64,000 nt of DNA. Source: M3007 sp046160625 (GTDB lineage: Bacteria; Bacteroidota; Bacteroidia; Chitinophagales; Saprospiraceae). The stretch covers positions 3,513 through 67,512 of the forward strand of contig JBJXGZ010000120.1 of assembly GCA_046160625.1 (NCBI GenBank). The letters run 5' to 3'. Of the stretch, positions 24,389 through 33,300 are shown in pieces (the stretch's first letter is position 1; each line of letters starts with the position of its first letter). The notes beneath the pieces were generated by a model. That model made no database searches. It had not been told where the DNA came from and saw only the letters and a program-made list of their open reading frames with translations. A program made the translations under genes and the position numbers.

Positions 24389-26359
24389 ATGTCAACAAAA
24401 AAAACAACTTCAAAAGCACCTGCATCACAGCGAACTGCAAAGCAGGCAATGCAGCTGTTTCCGACTGATTTTATTCAGCCCGGTTTTTGGAATCAACACC
24501 TGTTGCCAGCGCTTGTGCTGATGGCGATTTCTTTCATATTTTATGGAATAACGGTCAGTTATGGCTATTTGCAAGATGACCAGTTGTTTATCTGGGACAA
24601 TTCCTTTGTGCAAAAAGGCTTTGCCAGCCTGGCTGACATTTTTGGGCACGACAGCCTTTTGGGTTATTACAAAGACCCCAAACTCATGCTCGAAGGTGGG
24701 CGATATCGTCCCCTGCCACTCGCCACTTTTGCTATAGAGATTGGTTTGTTCGGCAAGGACAATCCAGGTGTAGCGCACTTTTTCAACATACTATTGTACG
24801 GCCTGACAGGTATTTTGCTCTATCGTGTTTTACTTGGATTTTTTTCGAATAAGGAAGCTGAGGGCAAATTCAGCCTGTTTTTCAGTGTGCCGTTTTTAGC
24901 TGCGGCTATTTTTATGCTCCACCCGTTGCATTCGGAAGTGGTGGCAAACATCAAAAGCCGTGACGAAATTCTCGCCCTGCTGGGTAGCCTTGGTGCATTG
25001 TTTGCCATTCTAAAATATTTTGACACCCTAGAAAACCGTTGGCGATGGATTGCAGCAGGTAGTTTTCTGGCCGGCCTTCTTTCAAAAGAAAATACAGCCA
25101 CTTTTTTGGCTGTAATACCACTCAGTTTGTGGGTATTCTCCAAACTTCCGCTCGGTCGCATAATATCAGCCTGTTTTCCCTTGTTGCTGGCTGTACTGCT
25201 GTTTCTCTTACTCCGCGCCTTAGCCTTGGAAACCCCGATCAAACACCCGGATGAATTGGTACTCAATCCGTTTTTTGACATGGCAGCCTCGGAGAAATTT
25301 GCCAGTATTTTCCTTTCATTAGGATGGTCTCTGAAACTTTTATTTGTACCGCATCCGCTCACAATTGACTATTATCCCTATCACGTCCCGAAAGTGAGTT
25401 GGACAGATTGGCGTGTACTACTCTCCGTTGCAGGCTATTTGGCAATGGGCATTTGGGCTTTGCAACAATTGAAAAAATCACGGAATAAAGAGACAACTGG
25501 TTTATTGGTTCCAGCCTTTTGCATATTGTACTTCCTTTTGACAATCAGTGTAGTATCGAACATTTTTGTACGCACCAGCACCTTCCTCAACGAGCGGTAT
25601 CTCTTTATGCCCTCGGTAGGTTTTTGCCTGTTGATTGGCTGGTTTGCATCTCGAAAACTTCCTGAAATACTTCGAAAATCATCCAACAATCCAAATTTGT
25701 GGAGCGTAGTATTTATTGGTGCCATTGTCATTTTGTTTGGTCTGCGAACATGGACCCGCGTGCCAGACTGGGGTGGCGACGGCCGTGGTTTGGTGGAATC
25801 GGCGATACGGGTTTCTAGCGGAAGCTATCGCGCCAATTATTACTATGCAAACTACCTGTATCAGGAACGCTATTTAAAAATAGAAAAAGCTACTGATGCA
25901 GCCTCGGTTGCGGAGCGAAATACCCTGCTGGATACGATTGGTCATTATCTCAGCCGCTCCTTAGAAATCAACCCCGGCTACCGTTTGGCTGCTCCTTTAA
26001 AGGTGCAATTGGCAGTTGGACGATTCAATCAAGACAAGGATTTGGATAAATTTCTGAAAGATTTGGAAGGCCTGATTCAAGACCAGCCAGCCAATGGGCA
26101 GATGTTGACTTTGGTGCTTGAGGTTCTAAAATCGCTCAAAGGCGCTGATCCCAATATCTACAATTTCTTCTGTCACCGGGTAGGGTACAATTTCTATTTT
26201 GTGAAAAGGCACGACCCGGAAGGAGCTATTACATTCCTCAATCTCGCTCTCGCCAATTATCCTCCGGACAAAAACGCCATGCAGGATTTGGTGCAGATTT
26301 ATACTTCCACAGGCAATCAAGGTAAACTGCGCGAGATCCAGCAGAGGATGGCACAGTAA
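24389..26359 (+). CDS. GT-C fold membrane protein with TPR-like tail (TMTC-like)
   Basis: The 656-residue protein has about ten to twelve hydrophobic segments between residues 37 and 460, then a soluble helical tail of TPR type (NTLLDTIGHYLSRSLEINPGYR, EGAITFLNLALANYPPDK). The first large outer loop has GYLQDDQLFIWDN with acidic residues typical of GT-C active sites, and HPLHSEVVANIKSRDEIL resembles the signature of TMTC and related O-mannosyltransferases. It would use a lipid-linked sugar to modify a protein or glycan outside the inner membrane. It starts 12 bases after the previous gene, so the three form one operon. Acceptor unknown. Confidence 0.78.
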   Translation: MSTKKTTSKAPASQRTAKQAMQLFPTDFIQPGFWNQHLLPALVLMAISFIFYGITVSYGYLQDDQLFIWDNSFVQKGFASLADIFGHDSLLGYYKDPKLMLEGGRYRPLPLATFAIEIGLFGKDNPGVAHFFNILLYGLTGILLYRVLLGFFSNKEAEGKFSLFFSVPFLAAAIFMLHPLHSEVVANIKSRDEILALLGSLGALFAILKYFDTLENRWRWIAAGSFLAGLLSKENTATFLAVIPLSLWVFSKLPLGRIISACFPLLLAVLLFLLLRALALETPIKHPDELVLNPFFDMAASEKFASIFLSLGWSLKLLFVPHPLTIDYYPYHVPKVSWTDWRVLLSVAGYLAMGIWALQQLKKSRNKETTGLLVPAFCILYFLLTISVVSNIFVRTSTFLNERYLFMPSVGFCLLIGWFASRKLPEILRKSSNNPNLWSVVFIGAIVILFGLRTWTRVPDWGGDGRGLVESAIRVSSGSYRANYYYANYLYQERYLKIEKATDAASVAERNTLLDTIGHYLSRSLEINPGYRLAAPLKVQLAVGRFNQDKDLDKFLKDLEGLIQDQPANGQMLTLVLEVLKSLKGADPNIYNFFCHRVGYNFYFVKRHDPEGAITFLNLALANYPPDKNAMQDLVQIYTSTGNQGKLREIQQRMAQ

Positions 26360-26425
26360 GCTCAAAAAAAATTGCCCACTGCCCAAAAGGACAACAGGCA
26401 ACCATAGAACCATGAAAATTCTTTA

Positions 26426-26773
26426 TCAGAGGTGAAGGCGTTCTTTACGCGCTAGAAGCACCTCCTTTGACTCTACTCGATCAGGATCTGGTACACAACA
26501 ATCCACGGGGCAAACGGCGGCGCATTGCGGCTCCTCGTGAAACCCAGTACATTCAGTACATTTATCCGGCACGATGTAATAATAGTCGTTCGAGACGGGT
26601 TTGAGTTTTTTTGCCGCATCTACTTTCATTCCATCCTCCAGCTCGTATTCTCCAATCACAGAATTTCCGTCTGAAATAGCCCATTCCACACCGCCTTCAT
26701 AAATAGCGTTGTTGGGGCATTCCGGCTCACAAGCACCACAGTTGATGCATTCATCAGTTATCAGTATTGCCAT
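26426..26773 (-). CDS. 4Fe-4S dicluster ferredoxin (YfhL-like)
   Basis: The 115-residue protein binds two 4Fe-4S clusters. The first set is CINCGACEPECP and the second is CTECTGFHEEPQCAAVCPVDC, with the second-cluster loop lengthened as in Alvin-type and YfhL ferredoxins. Between them is an inserted acidic stretch of about 35 residues (EWAISDGNSVIGEYELEDG) that makes it longer than the usual 86-residue YfhL; this longer version is common in Bacteroidota. It is a small cytoplasmic electron carrier; partners unknown. It is convergent with the GT-C gene. Confidence 0.93.
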   Translation of the reverse strand: MAILITDECINCGACEPECPNNAIYEGGVEWAISDGNSVIGEYELEDGMKVDAAKKLKPVSNDYYYIVPDKCTECTGFHEEPQCAAVCPVDCCVPDPDRVESKEVLLARKERLHL

Positions 26774-26834
26774 TTCAAATTTTTCCTTTTTTGCTGTTTT
26801 TCAGAGAAACAACATCGTTTCCCGAAAGTTGGCG

Positions 26835-26842
26835 CAAAGGTA
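26835..26842 (-). promoter_or_regulatory. Predicted -7 element (TACCTTTG) of the ferredoxin gene
   Basis: An exact TAnnTTTG match on the minus strand, about 62 bases before the start codon. The palindrome at 26855-26895 lies just upstream and overlaps where a -33 would be. Confidence 0.55.
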
Positions 26843-26854
26843 AAAAGTCATTGC

Positions 26855-26895
26855 GTCATTAGGTCATTGAACTAATTACACAATGACCTATTGAC
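26855..26895. repeat. Short palindrome (gtcattaggtcattg)
   Basis: Arms 26855-26869 and 26881-26895 match at 14 of 15 positions with an 11-base loop. It lies between the ferredoxin promoter and the end of the OmpA gene. Confidence 0.75.
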
Positions 26896-26900
26896 CAATT

Positions 26901-29243
26901 TTACTGTACCGCCCTTACGAAGGCATCAATTTTGTTTTGGTCTAATTGTCGTTTTAGCGTGGAAGCTTCGTCACGGGTACCAAATTTGCCTACACAAACT
27001 GAAAAGAAATTTGAGTTTGGAAAGCGCACTATTTCAGCGTCCTTGTGACCAAGTTGTTGCAAATGAGCCATCTGGTTGCTGGCTCGCGCCTCGGCCAGAA
27101 ATGATCCTGCCACCACATAGAAGGAATCGCTGCTTGCATTTGTAATTTTCACCTTACCCGCCGATCCACTGGTAGTTGCCTGAGGTTTCACATTCACATT
27201 GGCTGGCTTGGGGTCGTCAGTAACCGGGTTGCTTATTTCCCCATCCACATACACCATGCTGGAGCCTGAGAGGCCTGCGAGCATACGGACTTCAGTTCGA
27301 CGGTTGCGGGCGTGTTCTTGCTCGGTGCAATCCACACCATCCTTGCAAATATTGCGTGGTTCGCTTTCACCGAAACCTACTGGAACTAACCTGTTTCGTG
27401 AAATCCCTTCCATCACCAGGTATTCCACTACACCATCTGCGCGGCGTTGACTAAGTGATTGGTTGTACTCGTCGCCGCCCCGGCAATCAGTATGGCTGCG
27501 AAGTTCGACCTTTATGGTCGGTTGTTGTTTCATAAGTGCAATTACAAGGTCGAGGTCTTTGCGGGCGTCCGGACGAAGCGTTGCATCATTGAAGTTATAA
27601 TAGATATTGGGAAGCTCAATGACGGAACCCGGCATAAGTGGCGCTACCGAGATGTTCTGATACATAGGCTTGTTGGTGTCTGGCCAACCATGGGTATTCA
27701 CTTCCGTGCTACCTATCACGCGCCCCCCTAGCAAAATATCCACTTTGTATTTTGATTTCGTATTAATATAGTGCTCCAAGGTGCCGTTGACATCCGTGAC
27801 AAGCGTATCTGATTTGCCTGTTTTCGGATCGGTCAAAACAAGCGTTGCGCCCGGTAACGGCGCATTCGTATGGTAGTTAAATACCGACGGAATCCACTGG
27901 ATTTTACCAGGGCCTGCCATGCTCGATTTTTCGAGTTGAGCTGCCAGTTCATTGCCAGGTTTGGAGATAGGCAGGCGGAACTGTTTGGTCTGGTAACCTT
28001 TTTTTGTAATGATAATAACGTAATTTCCAGGCTTTACGTCAGTTCCAAAGCGACCTCTGCTATCTGTTTCGCCAGTGATTCCTTTGTCTGGAGGCACCGA
28101 GCCAATGACCTCTTTCCCATCTATCGTTTGCACGGTGATCAGGTTGCCCTGTTCGTCGCGCCCGATGACGTTGTTACCGTCGTAATTCAGCATTTGTATT
28201 TCTGCATCCTTGATCGGTGCTCCGGTGGACTTGTCTGTCACCACAACTTTTAGATCAAGGTCACGATCAGGCACGCGCTTATTCTGAAGAAGGTAATCGT
28301 CCAGGTTTCCATTTTCTGTGTGCAAGCTGAAAATCTCGTCTCCGCCTTGTCCACCTGCACCGTTGGTGGAGTAATACCCGTTGATTTTGTTTAAGTCAAC
28401 TATCAGGCCGATGTCGTCGTTCTCTGAATTGAACGGGTCTCCCATGTTAATAGGCTTAGTCCATTCTGTTCCTTCGGGTATGACATAGTAAAGGTCAAAA
28501 CCGCCCTTGCGATCTGGTTGACCATCAGACGCAAAATAAAGGGTGTTGTCTGCGTGAATAAATGGGAAAGCATCGTTGCCAATGGTATTGACCCCTGGGC
28601 CGAGGTTCACTGGTTCGCTCCAGGATTCGCCGACTTTGTATGAAACATAAATATCCATCCCACCCAAGCTGCCAGGACGATTGGAGGCGAAGAACAACTT
28701 GTCACCATCAATACTTATGGCTGGGTGACAGTCGTCGAACTCGTTGGCATTAAACGGCAATGGCTCCGGCTCACTCCAGGTGCCGCCGGATTTTCTCGAG
28801 ACATAAAGTCGCATTTTCTGCGCTTTGTCTTTTGCAATTTTTTCCTTGCCATCTATGATTGAGTTGCGGGAAAAATATACTGTTTCCGCTGTACGGTCAA
28901 AACAAACCGGCCCTTCATGGTAAAGCGAAGAAAGTTCGACGGCAAAAGGCTCTGGTGCTCCCAAAGCTCCTTCTGCATCCCGCCGCGACCTTAGGATGGA
29001 CATGGCGGGCAGTTTCAAACTTTCGTCGGTCAACTTTTTTAAGCCAACAGTATTGGTGGAAATGAACACGATACCGTCTTCATAAAAAGTGGGGCTGAAT
29101 TCCAGTCCAGTTGTATTTACGGCTGCTTCGTTTTTTACTTGTACGGTCACGGGGGTATTCGCCCCTGGCATAGTTTGCGCGGAGAGCGCAATTGCCAGAC
29201 ACGTGCAAAAAATAGCCAGTGAAATATGCTTATAGGATTTCAT
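26901..29243 (-). CDS. OmpA family protein with PD40 repeats and a C-terminal SPOR domain
   Basis: The 780-residue protein has a signal peptide (MKSYKHISLAIFCTCLAIALSAQ). Residues about 45-320 are WD40-like/PD40 beta-propeller repeats (HPAISIDGDKLFFASNRPG, FPFIHADNTLYFASDG). One or two carboxypeptidase-regulatory/CNA-like beta domains follow at about 335-530 (GRFGTDVKPGNYVIIITKKG). The OmpA peptidoglycan-binding domain is at about 555-670 (VELRSHTDCRGGDEYNQSLSQRRAD). The last 75 residues are a SPOR domain (FYVVAGSFLAEARASNQM). It resembles PorE-type T9SS-associated proteins but lacks TPRs. It directly follows PorP/SprF, as is typical, and probably links the exporter or its cargo to the cell wall. 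A SPOR domain on such a protein is unusual; it would bind peptidoglycan with stripped glycans. Confidence 0.9.
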   Translation of the reverse strand: MKSYKHISLAIFCTCLAIALSAQTMPGANTPVTVQVKNEAAVNTTGLEFSPTFYEDGIVFISTNTVGLKKLTDESLKLPAMSILRSRRDAEGALGAPEPFAVELSSLYHEGPVCFDRTAETVYFSRNSIIDGKEKIAKDKAQKMRLYVSRKSGGTWSEPEPLPFNANEFDDCHPAISIDGDKLFFASNRPGSLGGMDIYVSYKVGESWSEPVNLGPGVNTIGNDAFPFIHADNTLYFASDGQPDRKGGFDLYYVIPEGTEWTKPINMGDPFNSENDDIGLIVDLNKINGYYSTNGAGGQGGDEIFSLHTENGNLDDYLLQNKRVPDRDLDLKVVVTDKSTGAPIKDAEIQMLNYDGNNVIGRDEQGNLITVQTIDGKEVIGSVPPDKGITGETDSRGRFGTDVKPGNYVIIITKKGYQTKQFRLPISKPGNELAAQLEKSSMAGPGKIQWIPSVFNYHTNAPLPGATLVLTDPKTGKSDTLVTDVNGTLEHYINTKSKYKVDILLGGRVIGSTEVNTHGWPDTNKPMYQNISVAPLMPGSVIELPNIYYNFNDATLRPDARKDLDLVIALMKQQPTIKVELRSHTDCRGGDEYNQSLSQRRADGVVEYLVMEGISRNRLVPVGFGESEPRNICKDGVDCTEQEHARNRRTEVRMLAGLSGSSMVYVDGEISNPVTDDPKPANVNVKPQATTSGSAGKVKITNASSDSFYVVAGSFLAEARASNQMAHLQQLGHKDAEIVRFPNSNFFSVCVGKFGTRDEASTLKRQLDQNKIDAFVRAVQ

Positions 29244-29267
29244 AATACTGAATTGATTATGTGATTA

Positions 29268-30236
29268 TTACATAAAGAAGCGTGGGTTCGACAATTTTCG
29301 CTTGCCGTTTTTTAATTGCTTCAAATCGTATTGCAAAAGCACTTCGAAGGATCCTGCGTTATAATCCTTCAGATTGCTGAGCGTAAAATCGTAGGCGGCG
29401 CCGATACCAAACTGTGGAGCTGCTTGCCAAAACGCCAATAAGTCCACTGAATCGCCTGAACCGTCTCCGCCCAAACGGTATGAAATCCCTGCCGTAAATT
29501 TCCGGCGGAGCTCCAGGTTCAAATTGAGGTCTGCGTTGAAGGGCGCGTTTTTCACGTATTTCAACAATATGGCTGGCATAAGATTGATGTCCTCACTTAG
29601 TGGCAAAACTGCGCCAGCCATACCATAAAAGTGCTGTGATTCTTTTGCCAAAGTCAATGGATCCCCTGTCGGTGTAGTTGCATCACCATAACCGATGGTA
29701 TTGGAATACAAGTGCGGCACAGATACGCCAAAATAGTACCGTTCCATAATGGTGCCATAAACGCCTGCGCCTACGTTTCCGTAAAAGTCGTTGGTGCGCT
29801 GATTTTCTATAGAGGGATCGCCAAATTCAGCAGGGTTGGCTTCATTGAAAGCAATCCCCAAGGAGCGCAACGAGCCTGACAGACCAATGCGCAGGGATAC
29901 TTCATCCTGGGCTACCATGTCGTAAGAATAGGCAAGTGTGGCGCGAAAATCGCGTTGCAAACCGATTTTCAAATGGTTGATGGTTGCACCTACCCCTACA
30001 CGCTTTGAAAGGAATGGCCCGTTGAAACTCGCTTGCATGGACTGCGGCGCGCCATCAAAACCGACCCATTGGCTGCGGTACATAGCCTGGATGCTTGGCA
30101 CACCCCTTGCACCCGCATAAGCAGGGTTTACGTACAACTTGTTGTACATGAATTGCGTGAAATGAGCTTCTTGTTGCGCATTGAGCGACACACAAGCTGC
30201 TACCAACACGGCGATTGAGAATATTAGTTTTTTCAT
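29268..30236 (-). CDS. Type IX secretion system membrane protein, PorP/SprF family
   Basis: The 322-residue protein has a signal peptide (MKKLIFSIAVLVAACVSLNAQ) and an outer membrane beta barrel typical of TIGR03519: the N-terminal HFTQFMYNKLYVNPAYAGARG signature, MYRSQWVGFDGAPQSM, and repeated barrel strands ending FEVLLQYDLKQ and KLSNPRFFM. Members such as SprF are needed for export or attachment of type B CTD proteins such as SprB. It sits directly between the type B giant at 30366 and the OmpA gene (25-base gap), the normal three-gene pattern, and should serve that giant. Confidence 0.95.
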   Translation of the reverse strand: MKKLIFSIAVLVAACVSLNAQQEAHFTQFMYNKLYVNPAYAGARGVPSIQAMYRSQWVGFDGAPQSMQASFNGPFLSKRVGVGATINHLKIGLQRDFRATLAYSYDMVAQDEVSLRIGLSGSLRSLGIAFNEANPAEFGDPSIENQRTNDFYGNVGAGVYGTIMERYYFGVSVPHLYSNTIGYGDATTPTGDPLTLAKESQHFYGMAGAVLPLSEDINLMPAILLKYVKNAPFNADLNLNLELRRKFTAGISYRLGGDGSGDSVDLLAFWQAAPQFGIGAAYDFTLSNLKDYNAGSFEVLLQYDLKQLKNGKRKLSNPRFFM

Positions 30237-30275
30237 AATAATGTATGGTTTGGAGGTAAAGAGGGTGGTTGACTC

Positions 30276-30336
30276 AATAAGTTATTGGGATACTAAGCCC
30301 AATTGAGTGTTAAGATTAATCTCCCAATAACTTATT
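30276..30336. repeat. Inverted repeat between the type B giant and PorP/SprF genes
   Basis: Perfect 15-base arms (AATAAGTTATTGGGA at 30276-30290, partner 30322-30336) with a 31-base loop. On the minus strand it lies 29 bases after the giant gene and 40 bases before the PorP start. It has no T run right after it, so it may stabilise or partly separate the two messages rather than end transcription. Confidence 0.75.
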
Positions 30337-30365
30337 AAATCAAAAAACGCTCCGACTCTTGTTAA

Positions 30366-33300
30366 CTATCTGAAAATTTGCACAAAACCCTTCATAGGCG
30401 CAACGTTTGGCCCTGGTTTGAAGATATAATAGTACACTCCATCAGGAAGGTCTTTACCATCTTCTCCATCCAGGGTTCCACGCCAGGCTTCGTCAGGATC
30501 GTTGCTGTAAGGGGATGCTTCGTACACTTTGTCGCCCCATTGACTGTACACCACCAGCGAGTTCTCTCTGAAAAGTCCGGTATCAATACATTGAATCGTG
30601 AACCAATCATTGATATCGTCGCCATTGGGTGTGATGATGTTTGGGATAAAGACACATTTGGTATCGTTTATCGTGATCGTTACCACTGCTTGATCCTCCA
30701 GTTCACAAGTTCTTGTACAAACTACATAAAAGAATGAAACCATGCCAGGTTCATCGCCCGCTGTATAGGAGAATGTTCCATCACTATTCATTATAAGGCC
30801 TTCCAATTGACTGTTTTCACAGACCTCAAAATCAAATGCCGGGGAAAGGTTATCATTTGTCAAAACACTTGTGAATATTATCGTCTCCCCGGGATTAATG
30901 TAATAGTTTAAATCATTTTCCGCTTCGGGAGGAAGGGTCAAAAACACCTCAGTCGTATCAGGCGCAGTATTGCAACCATTTACGTTGGCTGTTAGGATGT
31001 ACTGCCCGTCGTTTTGTACGCTCAAATTATTGATCGTCACAATATTGGTCATCGAAGTAACTGGCCCAACCCAGGTGTATATTGCACCTGGAATATTCGA
31101 TGCAGTGATGACCACACTATCGCCCGTACAAGCAGGGTTCGGGTTCGCCGTAAGATCAAGGGCAGGCAGCCCTGTCACTTCTATATTGACAGCACATTGA
31201 GATAGGTTGCCTGAGGAGTCTACTGCCCTGAAAACCAGGTTGTTGAAACCAAGCGGGAATAAGGATCCGGAGGGGAAACCCTGCAATTGTGTTACAGTTG
31301 GGGTTACGCAATTGTCGGTAGCGTTGGGAAGATCAAACGTAAGTTCCACTGCATCGCAGCCAGCCGTTGTGTCTGCGCTCAATAGGAAATCGCTTGGGTC
31401 TGAAACAATGCCCCCACCTATGTTCACCACAATTGGGCTGACGGGGCAATCAAACACAGGTTCCACATCTTCGGAGACAATCACCAAAAATGTTGCGGTC
31501 GCTGAGTTAAGTGAGTCTGAAGCCATGTACGTTACCGTCGTTGTACCGAATGGAAATACACCATGTGTATGCGTTGAATCAATGGTTATAGGCGGACAGA
31601 AGCCTACAGGAGTCAGTGGAGGCCAGCTTACCAGCGAACCGCACACCCCCACAAAAATTGTATCCGGCACATTCTCAATGTGCGGCACTACTCCCATAAT
31701 CGTTATCGTAATGAAGCATTCGACAAAATTCCCACTCTTATCCGTAACCCGATACGGGAATGTGGTAGTTCCAACTGGGAAAAAGGTGGTAGTATCATAG
31801 GATCCGCTATACCGCAGTTCATCATCTGGTGTGCAGATGTCTTTGCCAATAGGCAGATCGAAATCTACCAGATTTCCACAAGGATTGCCATTGGGCACCA
31901 AAATGGGCATAGTGGGGCAGTCAATAAAGAAAGGCGGCACCACGTCTTTTACCGATACATTGAAGGAACAGCTAACTGAATTACCGGAAGCATCGGTGGC
32001 GGTGTACACTACCGTCGTATCGCCAGTAGGAAAGATTCCTGGGCTAAGGTTTGAAGTCAAAGTCACTGGCCCACAATTGTCTGTCATCGTTGGAGGCGTC
32101 CAGCCCAAAGTCACAGTACATGAGTCCACAGGCAGCACTCTCACGATTGGAGGTGGACAGGGCATCAGAATGGTGGGTTTGGTGCTATCTGCCACTGTGA
32201 CCGTGAAGGTGCAAGTAGTTGCATTCCCCAAGTCATCGGTGGCTGTATAAGTTACCGTGTGGGGTGAACCCAGCACAGGGAAAAAAGAGCCGGACATTTG
32301 AGAGGGGACGAGGCTCACATTTTGGTCGCAACTGTCTATCACCATCGGTGCCTGCCAAACAGGGTTCGCACCACAGTTGCCTGAGGCTGAAACCACATTA
32401 ACATTCGGAGGACATCCATTGGAGAATATTGGGCCCTGAGTGTCTAACACAGTTATTGTCCAGGAACAGAACGCGGTATTGTTGTAATTATCTGTTGCTG
32501 CACATGTAATCGTGGTAATTCCTGAAAACAAGGTCCCGGAAGTATCACTGCAAACAATTTCAACATCCGTATCGCAATGGTCCGTTGCCACGGGCATTAC
32601 AAAATTCACAATTTCCGAGCAGCCGTTAAGGGGCGTTATCACCGTATCCGTTGGGCAAGTGAGGGTTGGCGTAGTGAGGTCGAACACAATTACTTCAAAG
32701 GAACAGGTGGCTGAATTTCCATAAATGTCTGTCGCTGTGTAATTGACCAATGTGGTACCAGGGACAAAAAGCACACAAGGATCATAGTCATTTACTACCA
32801 CTAAACCAGCTAACCCGCATGCATCCTGAAAAACAGGTGGTGTCCAACAAACACTCGCCTGGCAAAGGGCAACGGCAGCTCCAAAGATTGGAAAGGTTGG
32901 ACATCCAGAAACCAGAGGCGGGTTGGTATGCACCACCGTAACCGTAAAGGCACATGTTGCCGTGTTACCCGCATCGTCCGCAACGGTGTATGTAAGGATA
33001 GTTGGTGGCCCTGAGGAGAAAATCGTAGTATCCGGAAAGATCGTGGTGTTGGCTATGGCACCGCATGCGTCCATGGCCGTTGGTGCAACTGGAATATAAC
33101 TTGCAACACAGGCTAATGCCGGGGCGGTCAAAACAGTATCTACTGGACAGGTCACAACAGGCGGTTCCATGTCCAATGTGAAAACGAAAGCACCATTAAT
33201 AGTCTGTACAGGAACTGGTTGAAGACTACCGCTCAGCGCATCAAAAGGCCCGACAAAGAAAATATTTGTAGTCGCCAGTGCATTCGCATTCAATACGTCG

